A DNA stretch of 64,000 bases from Nematostella vectensis (GCF_932526225.1 NC_064035.1:9227296-9291295); one strand, 5' to 3'; shown: positions 46,887 to 60,115, counted from the stretch's first letter. A program made the numbers and translations. The notes: generated by a model from the letters alone, not told the origin.

Positions 46887-47205
46887 AGTGAATCCAAGCA
46901 TCAGCCTGCTTAGGGATACTCCTAGGTGTATATTGTCCTCTACACATTCATATGTAACCCCCTTTTATGTACCAAGCATTCTAAAAGAACCTAAATTTGC
47001 ACCTCTTCCCTAAAAGCCTAATCTTACTTTTGAGGTCACGTTTGTGGTAAATAATGTTTTCAGCGTGTAATTAAATAGACTTGATCTTTTGTATGTGTGA
47101 CATTTTTTTACAGATATTTGAAATATCACTAATAACACTAGTTTATTATTCATAGTATATGAATGGATGACAAAGAATGCTGAATCCTTGTAGAGCATAG
47201 TTGCG

Positions 47206-48108
47206 ATGCATGCTGGATTCGTTTGAAGTATGATAGCAGTGCATGCTGGATTCTTTTGAAGTATGATAGCAGTGCATGCTGGATCCTTGTAGGGTATGGT
47301 AGCAGTGCATGCTGGATCCTAGTGAAGTATGGTAGCAGTGCATGCTGGATCCTAGTGAAATTTGATAGCAGTGCATGCTGGATCCTTGCAGGGAATGGTG
47401 GCAGTGCATGCTGGATCCTAGTGGAGTATGATAGCAGTGCATGCTGGATCCTAGTGGAGTATGATAGCAGTGCATGCTGGATCCTAGTGAAGTATGATAG
47501 CAGTGCATGCTGGATCCTAGTGGAGTATGATAGCAGTGCATGCTGGATCCTAGTGGAGTATGATAGCAGTGCATGCTGGATCATAGTGGAGTATGGTGGC
47601 AGTGCATGCTGGATCCTAGTGAAGTATGATTGCAGTGCATGCTGGATCCTAGTGAAGTGTGGTGGCAGTGCATGCTTGATCCTAGTGGAGTATGGTGGCA
47701 GTGCATGCTGGATCCTAGTGGAGTATGGTAGCAGTGCATGCTGGATCCTAGTGGAGTATGCTGGCAATGTATGCTGGATCCTTGTGGAGTATGGTGGCAG
47801 TGCAAGCTGGTCCTAGTGAAGTATGATAGCAGTGCATGCTGGATCCTTGTAGGGAATGGTGGCAGTGCATGCTGGATCCTAGTGAAGTATGGTAGCAGTG
47901 CATGCTGGATCCTAGTGAAGTATGGTGGCAGTGCATGCTGGATCCTAGTGAAGTATGGTGGCAGTGCATGCTGGCGCCTAGTGGAGTATGGTGGCAGTGC
48001 ATGCTGGATCCTAGTGGAGCATGATAGCAGTGCATGCTGGATCCTAGTGGAGTATGATAGCAGTGCATGCTGGATCCTAGTGGAGTATGATAGCAGTGCA
48101 TGCTGGAT
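47206..48108. repeat. 33-bp minisatellite, about 27 copies
   Basis: The unit is GAGTATGATAGCAGTGCATG followed by CTGGATCCTAGTG, with a BamHI site (GGATCC) and an SphI site (GCATGC) in most copies. The period is divisible by three, so long frames stay open on both strands (EYDSSACWILV on plus; MHCYHTPLGSS and HALLSYSTRIQ on minus). I treat these as by-products. Confidence 0.95.
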
Positions 48109-48975
48109 CTATTCTTTGTGCCAGAGGTTCTTGCAACGCCGTTAGCGAGACAAATTAGTGGCTTAAAAAATTGGCGCCTATGATTACAGGTTTAGAATGC
48201 GCGCGAATAAAACACCGCCCCCCCCCCCCCCTAAAAACAAGGCAATTTGCACGTTTGCAGCCTAAAGAATCTATGCGGGACAGAATCTAAGTACAGAATA
48301 TAATAGAAAAATATAACGTTTATTACAATAAGATTACAAGCACCCTTTCTGTGTAATAAATACATCTGCTAACAATGAAATTGGTATCACAAAATTGATT
48401 TTCGGATAAAGATAAAGATTTAAGGGATAACGAGCATGAAAACGCTTGAAAAATATGATGGGATGTATTAGCTCCACCAACCAATGGTCCGCCGTTCAGT
48501 GGTCTAAGCTAAAAACTACTACCTGTTGTATATTGTGACAAGAGATCATGATGAACATGACTTTCATAATAAGCTCTTGAGAATTTAAGACTCAACTTTC
48601 AACTGTTTTTGCAAGCGCTGAAAACCAAGTCTATGTGATAAACTTATCAAGTTCTATAGACATCAAATATATTACAAATTCTGACATTTTTTATGATCTA
48701 TTAACTAGGGCCGCTAACGTTGGAAACTCCCTTATCTTTGAACTCGTGAAATTTTGGGTTTTAGAGTCCTAAAATGAAAAAAATATATAATAACCGAGAC
48801 AAAGTCGATATCGTAATTTGATCAAGGGAATCATGAAATACTAGCCACGGCCCTGTTTATGCAGTTTCAAATATTTGGAAACCACCAAATAACCCTACCG
48901 TCCTTAGTAAATTAGGGAGGCAAGCCTTTTCCCTCCATTCAAAAGATAAGTTACTCCCCCGTACATAAGGGTATG
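48109..48975. other. Intergenic or 3' UTR region, no gene recognised
   Basis: Contains a C-tract near 48217-48233 and AT-rich sequence. TTTATT (AATAAA on the minus strand) near 48318 could be the poly(A) signal of the EF-hand gene. Nothing else is seen. Confidence 0.4.
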
Positions 48976-51900
48976 CTATACGATAGTGGTAATGCCGACC
49001 TTTCCCCCGCGACCTCGTCGTTTACCACTCGGACTCCGAGGCACTTCTACGCTAACCTTCCTCGAGCTACGAGCGCTCTCTTCGGATCCTGAAGATCCTT
49101 CCCTTTGACTTTCCTTTTTACCTATCGGTGGGAGTGGGCTTGGTGTTCGAAACCGAGATGATGAGGGCATGGACTCGCCCAGTGACGTCACGGATACGTT
49201 TGAAGTCGCAGATACTACGGACGCTGTTCGTTTCTTTGTTGACATGCTTTTTACTTGGACCGGCTCGCGTCGTTCTGGTATGGAATGGCAGTAGTCGTCT
49301 TTTCTAGACTCTCTCATGGAGTATTCACGTAGGAAGGCTCGCGTTGCACGGCGGCCGGACTGCGGACAAAACAGCGGATGCCGTTAGAAGCATAATACTT
49401 GAGGCACTACTTGAGTTCCGTATCCTAATACTGTCTGAGGAATTCGTTAGCCATGAAAGGGGACCAATGCTCAACAATTTATCATGTGATTGTTGATTTT
49501 AAAAACGTAAAAAGGTTTGTAGAAACAAGATATTTTTCAAGCCAAACGGTACGGTATACCTACCTCCCTACCTTCCTCCCTACCTCCCAACCTCCCAACC
49601 TCCCAACCTCCCTACCTTCCTCCCTCCCTCCCTCCCTCCCTCCCTCCCTCCCTCCCTCCCTCCCTCCCTCCCTCCCTACCTACCTACCTACCTACCTACC
49701 TACCTACCTACCTACCTACCTACCTACCTACCTACCTACCTACCTACCTACCTACCTACCTACCTACCTACCTACCTACCTACCTACCTACCTACCTACC
49801 TACCTACCTACCTACCTACCTACCTACCTACCTACCTACCTACCTACCTACCTACCTACCTACCTACCTACCTACCTACCTACCTACCTACCTACCTACC
49901 TACCTACCTACCTACCTACCTACCTACCTACCTACCTACCTACCTACCTACCTACCTACCTACCTACCTACCTACCTACCTACCTACCTACCTACCTACC
50001 TACCTACCTACCTACCTACCTACCTACCTACCTACCTACCTACCTACCTACCTACCTACCTACCTACCTACCTACCTACCTACCTACCTACCTACCTACC
50101 TACCTACCTACCTACCTACCTACCTACCTACCTACCTACCTACCTACCTACCTACCTACCTACCTACCTACCTACCTACCTACCTACCTACCTACCTACC
50201 TACCTACCTACCTACCTACCTACCTACCTACCTACCTACCTACCTACCTACCTACCTACCTACCTACCTACCTACCTACCTACCTACCTACCTACCTACC
50301 TACCTACCTACCTACCTACCTACCTACCTACCTACCTACCTACCTACCTACCTACCTACCTACCTACCTACCTACCTACCTACCTACCTACCTACCTACC
50401 TACCTACCTACCTACCTACCTACCTACCTACCTACCTACCTACCTACCTACCTACCTACCTACCTACCTACCTACCTACCTACCTACCTACCTACCTACC
50501 TACCTACCTACCTACCTACCTACCTACCTACCTACCTACCTACCTACCTACCTACCTACCTACCTACCTACCTACCTACCTACCTACCTACCTACCTACC
50601 TACCTACCTACCTACCTACCTACCTACCTACCTACCTACCTACCTACCTACTACCTACCTACCTACCTACCTACCTACCTACCTACCTACCTACCTACCT
50701 ACCTACCTACCTACCTACCTACCTACCTACCTACCTACCTACCTACCTACCTACCTACCTACCTACCTACCTACCTACCTACCTACCTACCCTACCTACC
50801 TACCTACCTACCTACCTACCTACCTACCTACCTACCTACCTACCTACCTACCTACCTACCTACCTACCTACCTACCTACCTACCTACCTACCTACCTACC
50901 TACCTACCTACCTACCTACCTACCTACCTACCTACCTACCTACCTACCTACCTACCTACCTACCTACCTACCTACCTACCTACCTACCTACCTACCTACC
51001 TACCTACCTACCTACCTACCTACCTACCTACCTACCTACCTACCTACCTACCTACCTACCTACCTACCTACCTACCTACCTACCTACCTACCTACCTACC
51101 TACCTACCTACCTACCTACCTACCTACCTACCTACCTACCTACCTACCTACCTACCTACCTACCTACCTACCTACCTACCTACCTACCTACCTACCTACC
51201 TACCTACCTACCTACCTACCTACCTACCTACCTACCTACCTACCTACCTACCTACCTACCTACCTACCTACCTACCTACCTACCTACCTACCTACCTACC
51301 TACCTACCTACCTACCTACCTACCTACCTACCTACCTACCTACCTACCTACCTACCTACCTACCTACCTACCTACCTACCTACCTACCTACCTACCTACC
51401 TACCTACCTACCTACCTACCTACCTACCTACCTACCTACCTACCTACCTACCTACCTACCTACCTACCTACCTACCTACCTACCTACCTACCTACCTACC
51501 TACCTACCTACCTACCTACCTACCTACCTACCTACCTACCTACCTACCTACCTACCTACCTACCTACCTACCTACCTACCTACCTACCTACCTACCTACC
51601 TACCTACCTACCTACCTACCTACCTACCTACCTACCTACCTACCTACCTACCTACCTACCTACCTACCTACCTACCTACCTACCTACCTACCTACCTACC
51701 TACCTACCTACCTACCTACCTACCTACCTACCTACCTACCTACCTACCTACCTACCTACCTACCTACCTACCTACCTACCTACCTACCTACCTACCTACC
51801 TACCTACCTACCTACCTACCTACCTACCTACCTACCTACCTACCTACCTACCTACCTACCTACCTACCTACCTACCTACCTACCTACCTACCTACCTACC

Positions 51901-54339
51901 TACCTACCTACCTACCTACCTACCTACCTACCTACCTACCTACCTACCTACCTACCTACCTACCTACCTACCTACCTACCTACCTACCTACCTACCTACC
52001 TACCTACCTACCTACCTACCTACCTACCTACCTACGTGGAAATACATTTTGCAATTGGTTTTTAGTAACATCAAAATAAATCGCTGTGACGCTCTCACCT
52101 CTATCAAGAACTCAACATCACCCTGGTCTAAATTATAGTCGTTCGTCTCGATATAGTCAGTGTCGATGCCAATTGTTCTTTCCACGTCTTTTTTCTGCAG
52201 GTAAAATGCATCAACTCAAAGGTTAGGGTCGCCTTGAAATCAAGTACAACAGCAAAGAAAATCAAAACCAACATCACGCAACATAAACAAAGGATAACAA
52301 TGACATCATCAAGAGCCATGCGTCAGATACACCAACACTTTCACATAAGGTTTCATAACGATATAGCAAACAAAAAAACTAAAAGCGTCCGAATGATATG
52401 TTGATTATCTGTCAACGGTAAAACTGTAGACTCACCTCAACGTAAACTCTTTTGACGTTAACAGATAGTGCCGTCTGTTTGCGAAAAAAAAAAAAGATAA
52501 GTAACTAGCAAAAAAGGCTTGCTCTCACTAGGAAGTGCAAGAACGAGTACAAGCGCAACACAAGTGAGAATCAAGCCGTTGCGTTCTCTTGCGCATGCGC
52601 TTGCGGTTGTATTCCAGTAACAGTACTGTACCGCCAATAGGGGGCAGGGGTGACTTAAATTATAACAACATACCTAATTCAGAGTGGCTGTGCCCCCCTT
52701 TTCTTTATGTCTCTGTGCCTCCACAGTATTTTGGGATCCGTTACTCCTCTTAGTAAAACGGAATATTCCGTGCATTGCGCTGAACCAAACTAGGTCCTGA
52801 ACCAAACGAGGCGAGTAGACTCGTACACGCTGGCTAAGCGTGTTTTTGTCTAATTTGATTGCAATACCTGTAACGTCTGGATGAAATCGCCCAAGTGCCG
52901 GATCTCCTTTCTCGAATAACCAAGAAATCGGTTTTGAATGTTGACCCCTTTTTTCTCTATAAACGCCATTAGCTCCTGAAATGTTATCTGAAGGCAAAAT
53001 GAGATTCAAGTGAGTTTGAATGATTATCATCATTATAAAAAAAAAAAACACGAGCCCATTGAGGGATGAATTGTCAGTCTTGGTATACTTCTCCGTCCTC
53101 GTCTTTGTCAAGTTCCTCGAAGGCCGAGCGATAATTGACATCCGGACCAAAAAGCATCTCTGCATCCTTTTGCGTGAACTCGAGAGGCTGAGAGAAAAAA
53201 AGAATCGAATAAATAGGTGGAGACCCCGAACAGATGCCGCTAGCTTTTCCATGAATGAACAATAGTATCGTTATAACATATATTAAAGAAGGCCAATCAA
53301 GCCGCCATTTCATGCCGAGTCACAAAAGCCATTTTCATCGCTTAATTCATTAACATCATCAACAATGTAACAGACTTCATTCGTAGATTGTTATTTTGAA
53401 GTTTCCTTGCGAATAAGCAGTTGTATTTTAAAATAATAAACAATAACAAAGGAGTGGTTGATCGACATTCTTTTATAAATAGCCACAAAAAGTATTTGTG
53501 CTTTCATGGCTAAGAAAAAAAAGGCTCTTTGGCTACAGCTGACCCAAGACGGTATGCCTTAAAGTTTCCAACAATGCACTGCGGTGTCTTTTCTGGCTTC
53601 CTTGGACCTGGAAATGTTTTGTTTGGCTTTGGGGCAAAGAGGCTTATAAAAAACTGTTATGATTATGAGAGAGGAATTTGCCCGACTCTCCGTGAAGGTG
53701 TTTCCAAGACTCCCATGATGCAGTGCAGGCATGCAATACAGCCTTAACATGGCGACTCGCTTCTAATGGAGTTTTTAGCATTGATTATTGTGGCTAATGG
53801 CCCTAAAATGGTTCCCTGCTAGCAGAGGCTTCTTTTCTCTGTATTTCGGACCTGACAGAGCGCAATAATGTATCTATTTGTGACTTGTTCTGTGTTTGCT
53901 TGTCTGTATTTGTAGTTCGGAATTTTGTGTCTTTTTTGGTAAGAAATGTTTTTGTTTACGAATTGGTCAGAAATAAGTGTTAATATTTTGACAATGGAGT
54001 CAATTCTATTACATTGCTTGGATGCGCTTTTGAAGTTCGTCTATGCCTTGGATGCATCAATGAGTATCAGGGTCTGGTGGTGTTTTAGTTTGCACTTCCG
54101 ACGTTTTGGAGTTGGGCCTATATTTTACGGGAGTATAGGGCGATATAGTAATGAAAGTGTCATTTGTTCTGGTCATTTGTTCTTCCAATTGGACCAGAGT
54201 AAGAAATTTCAAGGGTAAATTAAAAGTCATTTTTTTAGTTTTAATATTTGCATTAGATCATGCGTACCTTTTTGAAGACTCCTCTTAGTTCTTTTAAACT
54301 AATTATACTGTCTTCGTCCAGATTATTCCTATGCAGCTC
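48976..54339 (-). CDS. EF-hand protein, six 3' exons, family not identified
   Basis: Exons on minus: 54339-54268, 53187-53089, 52987-52868, 52474-52436, 52194-52099 and 49359-48976. All have GT/AG borders and every one is phase 0, and together they encode about 268 aa and a stop. Exon 1 here has a weak EF loop (NLDEDSIISLKE). Exons 2 and 3 together make a canonical loop, DKDEDGEITFQE, followed by LMAFIEKKGVNIQNRFL. Then come TALSVNVKRVYVE, KKDVERTIGIDTDYIETNDY, and a Ser/Arg-rich basic tail (SGRRATRAFLREYSMRESRK, SRFRTPSPLPPIGKK) ending KVGITTIV. The protein is probably a calcium-responsive cytosolic adaptor, but that is inference. The 5' end is not found; the exons at 62609-62906 could belong to it. 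The last intron contains the TACC array. Confidence 0.75.
49617..52034 (+). repeat. Giant (CCCT)n-(TACC)n microsatellite
   Basis: A (CCCT)n block of about 15 units (49617-49676) passes into roughly 590 copies of TACC (49677-52034). Only two single-base indels are visible, near 50650 (a lost C) and 50791 (an extra C). Since 4-bp units cycle the frame every 12 bp, a long PTYL-repeat frame is open but surely not a gene. It occupies nearly all of the last intron of the EF-hand gene. Confidence 0.98.
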
Positions 54340-54497
54340 CTGCAAAAAAAATCGAGAGATTTTTTTTTTCAGAAAAAAGGCCCTTCGGATTTAGCGCCCC
54401 CACCCCACCCCCCAAGGAAAAAAAAGTCCTATTTACGGGAATGCTGTGTTTAGTTTTGACGTGAAACACTGACAAGCAGTCTTTGGCCGGTCTTTGA

Positions 54498-55000
54498 ATG
54501 ACGATAACTCGTGACGTCACGTCCTTTCACCCAAAAGGCACCAAACTAACGAGTTACATTATCTATAAACATCGCTGGAATTAAACAATATTTTTTTTAT
54601 TGGAAATATCCGTTTACTAAAGTAGTTAGTTGCAAATAATCACCTTCAACAAGCAGAACTGAAAAAAAGAGGAAATGTTACTGGAAATAGATTTACGCTA
54701 TGCTTTCCGCTATGCGGCCTTATATTTTTTATGTAACGGGCATTTCAATTGGTTGGTTTGAATAGGTCGTTGTATTATGACGATATCTCGTAACGTCCTT
54801 TTACTCAAAAGGCACCGACCTCACGTGTTACATTTACCTAGTAAATATCTCTGGAATTAAACAATTATCTATCGGAAAAATATCCGTTTACTAAAGTAGT
54901 AAGTTGTAAATGATTATTTTTAACAAGCAGAACTAGAAAAAGGAGGGAATAGTAATGGAAATATTTACGTTATGTGTTACGTAAGTGTTCGACCTTATTA
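54498..55000. repeat. About 280-bp diverged direct duplication
   Basis: Segments starting ATGACGATAACTCGTGACGT (54498) and ATGACGATATCTCGTAACGT (about 54778) share CAAAAGGCACC, CTGGAATTAAACAAT, ATATCCGTTTACTAAAGTAG and AACAAGCAGAACT in order. Roughly 80% similar by eye. It lies between the EF-hand exon and the homeobox gene. Confidence 0.75.
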
Positions 55001-55247
55001 TTTTAAGCAGCGTGAAATTTGTCGATTAGAATATGTAGGTCTTCCTAGAATTAAGATGACCAATGAAATCGCAGTAGGTTTTTTGATTTATTCATTGTTG
55101 TTTTCCCCGATTTTGAAACAACCTTAAAAAATGAACGACGCATAAAAAAGATCAACTTGACGTCAGGAATGGAAATAAAATCGCAGAGATTTCACATCTG
55201 AAATCATTCCCAGTTACAAATCCAAAGCAAAAGCCTGATCGTTGAAA

Positions 55248-55712
55248 ATGTTGAAAGTTGAAGAGAGAAATAGCCTTTCCGATGATGTATCGCCATCAGT
55301 AGAAAAAGGTATTTAAAAAACAAACCATTGTAAATATACATGAATTTATTTGCTAGTCACTCGTAATCTAGGAATTTTCGTGAAAGAGGTTTCCAACAAA
55401 GTATCAACAAAGTAAGTACGGTTATTTATTAACGAACCGAGAAAGTGGGGAACTTCCAGCCCCAACTAAGTAATATTACTTATCCTCATTGCTTTTATTT
55501 CTGTTGTTGCTGTTGTTGTTATAGATCAAGTAACAGCGTTCGGTGAAATGGATGACGAAAATGCAAAGGTCCCTCGTCAAATAAATCGGACGCGATTCAC
55601 ACCGTACCAAACGTTTGTGCTAAACGAGACTTTTGCCGCCTTCGTCTACCTCGACTCGACGTCTTGTCAAGAGCTTGCTCAGCAGCTCGGTGTATCCTCA
55701 CGAAGCATACAG
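55248..55712 (+). CDS. Homeobox gene, first two exons (homeodomain helices 1 to early 3)
   Basis: Exon 1, 55248-55308, encodes MLKVEERNSLSDDVSPSVEK. Exon 2, 55525-55712, encodes a short acidic linker and then NRTRFTPYQTFVLNETFAAF, VYLDSTSCQELAQQLGVSSR, SIQ, the homeodomain up to about residue 46. An intron just before VWFQNRR is very common in homeobox genes. The phase between exons is consistent (1, then 0). The rest of helix 3 was not found between here and the window end. The class is not assigned; the helix 1 sequence is divergent. The product would be a DNA-binding transcription factor if the third helix exists. Confidence 0.8.
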
Positions 55713-58700
55713 GTATGAACTTGACTAAACTTGACGGAACATCCTCTTGCCCTGCCTTGCCTTTTGGTATGTAAAAACGTGCCAACAAACGTGGGTTTGA
55801 GTAAAAGATATTTGACAAATGTCAGTTCTACGACGACACGTACAATTCTCTCAAATACAGGATATTAGTAAAAATCTACTCAAATACTATCACGAATTTC
55901 GCAATTTGATTGGCTTCCAAATTTACTATCTATTGATAGTGAGTAGCGAAAAAGCTGGCGAAAAAGCCACTTGAAGCGAAAGAGACAAAAAAAACCTTGA
56001 TTCAAAGTCGAGAAATGTGGTTCGCAATTTTTTCTAGTAAATGTATTTTTCATCCTTACAAAAGGACACTAAAAGTAAGGAAGACTGCAGGCTTTTGAAG
56101 CTAAAGTTTTCAATTTTCGTTTATCTGCGCGCACTGCAAACACCGGTTGTATGCGCTCGCGTACGCACTTAGAAAACACGCTAGGGGGGGGGGGGGGGTT
56201 GACACTCTTCCCATGATGCACTTCGTCAAAGCATATTATCAACCGCCGCCCGTCGTGATGGCGCGCAGATGATCTTAGTCATGAAGGCGGTGCCTCGACA
56301 ATGAAAATTCAAGATTTTAATATGAAAACTGATGCTTTCTTTGCCTTTCAAATCCACGGCCGTCTCCCACGGGCCTTCATTACTTAATCCCGGACGATTT
56401 AATTAAAATACCTATGCCTTTTATACTGTATTTTCATTTTTCTTGGTAAAGATTGCACTGATGGTTACGAGAAATTTGTTTCCTACAGCTAAAAATGACT
56501 ACAAAATAACGAACATTTTTAAAATATTGCCCGCGAAGCGCGCGCAGACAGTTTGGAAAATAAAATACACCTACAATAACCTCATTTTCTAGCCAAAGTT
56601 GGAAAAATACTCCTTGACCTCGAGGCTTAGTTGTAGTCTAATTATTCTTATGGCAAATCCTCATCAAACCTGTGCTTGATATGTTATTTTAGTCAGTCAA
56701 AAGCTAAGACAACCGGTTCGTGCAACCCCCAAAAAAAAACAAGAAGGACAGCAAGATGACGTGATCAGTTGATTCAAGTAGTCTATCTTCAAGGCAAAAA
56801 TTCGCCCCTTAGTAGCGAGGTAGTTTAGAGGTAGACCCCGATTAACAGTTTACTATAGGCCTGAAGAATCGAACTAGCTTAAGTATTAGGGTAGAGAGTC
56901 CTTAGAATACGAAAAATTTGTCTTACAAAAATGTAAACAAACAAGACGGCGGGGCAATGTTTCGGAGTCTTAGTTTGCACCCCAAAACTCACAACCCAAA
57001 TCTACTCACCATTATCACATAATGTAATATATAGATTTAGGCACTGCCTAAAGGCGGAGCAAGCGTACAATCTATTTAAGCCATATTATAATAATCAATA
57101 TTAATCGATCTTTTATTGAATATTTTAAATGTAAGTACTATAAGGGAAAAGCCGAAGCCAGAGGCTTATCAAGCTTAATACATATATGTATGTATATATG
57201 CAATGTGTGAGTGAAGCCGTTCCAAAGAGTTCGTGATGCACAGGTGTAGAGTGGGATATGAATGTAGGTTTATTTTTTGTTGTTGTTTAACCCGGAAAAA
57301 CTTGTTTGGGTGTATTTGTAGGTATCATCAATAACGGAACATTGAAAATTGAAAACGAATTATAGTTTTTTTTACAGCAAAATGGGTGCTTTTTTATTCT
57401 CTTCAACATTTAAAACCATATCAGCTCACAACACATTTCTATACATAAGCATATTGCTTTTGCCAGGGAATGTGCTTCATACTTGACTACACTGTCCAGT
57501 CAAATTCCCTTTCTTCCTTTCACATTGCACTACTAGATGTTTTTGATTTTTATAATTTTCTTTCAGTAAAAGGGTAATAAAAGTTATTTGGTAAAAATTA
57601 AAAATATTGGCTAAACAGTTTGTTCACCCTTCTTTACTGTGTTTTTGTGGCTACTACTCTATTTGAATTGACACTATGTCTTGGGTATGGTTTGTAAAAA
57701 ACACTGACCCTCCTTGAGGTGGTCCACGGACCCATATTGAAGCATCAGGGTGTCAAGGGTATGTACATCTGTTATTTTTGTGCTAAAACATAAAATAGGG
57801 CTCAGTGTGGCATTACAAAAAGATCACTTCCATGTATAGTGCTAAATTATCTGTGAAAAAATTTCATGAAAGGTCAAATGGTACATTCTATACACCCATT
57901 TATTATGTTGACTAATAATGAGAGTACAGTGCTGTTGATTTTTGCAAATATCATCAAAGATTCAAATAATAGCTATTTCAAAAGTAGCTATTTCTCACAA
58001 ACCCCTGTGGAGTTATTTAGTGCAAATTGAAACTAAGAATTTTCTTATTAGAAAACCCATTTATATCTAGAAATCTTATTTTTTAGCAAGGGTCCATTTG
58101 CCAGAGGGCCCAATTTTGGTCAGTGTTTTGTACCAGCCACTTTGACAAAGTGTGAATGAAATAAACCACTCTAACTTGTTTTCAAAGTTTCTTACTACTT
58201 TAGTTTATTTTATTAGCTGGTTTAGTTTTTTTTATAACAAGTTTTCATTGGCAACTATTATCTATATTTTCTAAAAAAAGAATGCGACGTTTGTTTACTG
58301 ACATCAATCGCACAATTACCACATGTCTTCAACATGATCTTCCTATCCTTTTTATGGGATAATGGATAAACAAACTAGCTAAATTACTAGTTAGGAAAGG
58401 CCCTCACATGGCTTCAACTGTTAATCTTATTGAGTGCTAGAAATATGTCAACACGAGTTTTTCATAGCTCCGACGAAGGTTTTAAATTGAAGTCTTACTT
58501 ACCTTCTTTTTCCAAACACATCGTTTGTCCTTCCGTCCATCGTTTGTACGTCTTTATATTATAAAGTGTTAAGATGTGTCGATTTTTTTTCTTGGTTTTA
58601 GCCACGACGAAAATAATGCAAAAACTTTATCAACAATACTCACGGTGTCGGCCGCGAGTTAGAAGAATAAAAACACGGGAAAAATTAGACGCAGGGTTCC

Positions 58701-59573
58701 CGTGAGTGTAAATACAAAAACACTAAAAACTAAATTATTGTAAGTTTTGCTGTACCTTTCGGGGGTTTATTAAGTATGTATCCTTGGATAGTGCTAAAAT
58801 ATATTCTTGTATAATGATTTTACTGAGGTGACGTTTTACGAAGTTATCGCAAATTGTGCTGGCTCCACGGGCAGGCGGGCGACACCGCAGGGTACCCGCG
58901 CGATGACCAAAAAACTGAGTCGCATAATTACATACCAATTCTCTATAATTATGGGGCTCCGCGCGCGGCCTGCGGCCGCGCTGGCTCCGCTATGAAAAAA
59001 CACAAACATGAGCTAGCTTGTGACTCCGACTTTAATTCCTTAGGTTTCACTTTGCTTGTTTTACACATTCAATAAGGATAATTTGACATTTTCTTCGATG
59101 CATTTCGACGGATTTTTCCCGCGAATTTCGCGCGTTTTTTGCTGCTTACTTAGGAAATCACGCGCAAGTGCTCATCGAGTAATCGAGTATTTACCCACAA
59201 CCAAAATCAGCGTATTATTTCTGAAAAAAACCCTCGCTCGTCCCTTTCGCAGCCATCTTGAACTAAGCAACCAGGCCACACCGCATATATATGCGGTGTA
59301 TTTTCGCGCATGCGTATGCAATAAATACTGGACCCTCTTTCACGCGAGCCAGAATGTCGAGCGCAAAGAGAGTCCCAGGTCTGGACTAAAGTGCTCATTG
59401 ACAGGGTGTCAACCCCCCCCCCCCCCCCCCCTAAAAAAACGCATTTCGAACGAGCGCGCGCTATTTTGATTTTGTAAAAATACTGTTTTCGTTGTTTGTG
59501 TTATTTATTACTGAGAATTATCAAAATAGTCAAAATAGTACTTGAAGGTAGTATGTGAGTGGATTTATACTAA
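55713..59573. other. Long stretch without a recognised gene (homeobox intron?)
   Basis: No exon coding for the WFQN part of a homeodomain was seen. A G-tract at about 56186-56199, a GC-rich patch near 58945-58992 and a perfect palindrome ACACCGCATATATATGCGGT (around 59278) are the only marked features. A tRNA A-box-like TAGTTTAGAGGTAGA near 56822 has no matching tRNA fold. Confidence 0.5.
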
Positions 59574-59670
59574 AACAATTAGACTACGAGTTCGAGTCTT
59601 CCATGAGCGCTACGCGCCTCGTTGACTATCTATTGACTCATAAAAAGCTCGAACTCATAGTCTAATTGTT
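59574..59670. repeat. Foldback hairpin (MITE-like)
   Basis: 23-bp arms with one mismatch (AACAATTAGACTACGAGTTC... and its inverted copy) separated by about 50 bp. Confidence 0.85.
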
Positions 59671-59734
59671 AAATATAAAAAAATATGCGTTATGCATTCT
59701 ATGGAATCAAGATATACATCATGGTCTCTTGATG

Positions 59735-60115
59735 GAATACAAGTCGTCGCAGGCAAGACAAAATGGCGGTTTGCTTGGGACTCCGTGGTCGATGAGTTCT
59801 CAGCGTCTGGACACGTCCCTGATTCCTCAGCTCGACGGAGGAATGACCATAAATACATTAGACACGAGGCATAGCTAAATGGGGAGAATGTCGCCGTATG
59901 AAACCCTCTACAACCATTCTTACCATCAGATGCCTACACAACGCCATGTAATGGCGGGTTACCCAAGGAACCGAATCACTTCTTTCACAATTCCTCCGCA
60001 CTTGCCCTCTTTTCACATCAAAAATAATAATGATAGTTATAGATTGGTAAATAGTTTATTTGGAAATATTTCGCAGCCAAACGGGTTGTTGCACAGTATG
60101 CCGAGGAGCTCTTAA
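59735..60115 (+). CDS. Possible 3' exon(s) of the homeobox gene
   Basis: One frame reads ARQNGGLLGTPWSMSSQRLD, TSLIPQLDGGMTINTLDTRH up to a TAA at 59876-59878. Directly after it, in the same frame, is MGRMSPYETLYNHSYHQMPT, then YPRNRITSFTIPPHLPSFHI and a stop at 60115. The latter looks like a transcription-factor C-terminus. An acceptor-like GTCGCAG precedes the first part. The link to 55248-55712 is by position and phase only; the in-frame TAA argues for a shorter protein or a further intron. Confidence 0.35.

Noticed and set aside
47150-48145. Several 70-205 codon frames on both strands
   Set aside because: By-products of the 33-bp minisatellite; mutually overlapping and without splice or start support.
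49453-52065. An 870-codon open frame (PTYL repeats)
   Set aside because: It is the TACC microsatellite read in frame; four-base units of this composition contain no stop codon. No start context or unique sequence.
52128-52319. A minus-strand frame with a hydrophobic segment (VIVILCLCCVMLVLIFFAVV)
   Set aside because: It crosses the acceptor at 52195 of a well-supported exon; most likely intron sequence, although an alternative first exon cannot be fully excluded.
56805-56880. tRNA gene or tRNA-derived SINE
   Set aside because: An A-box-like motif is present but there is no matching B-box or cloverleaf.
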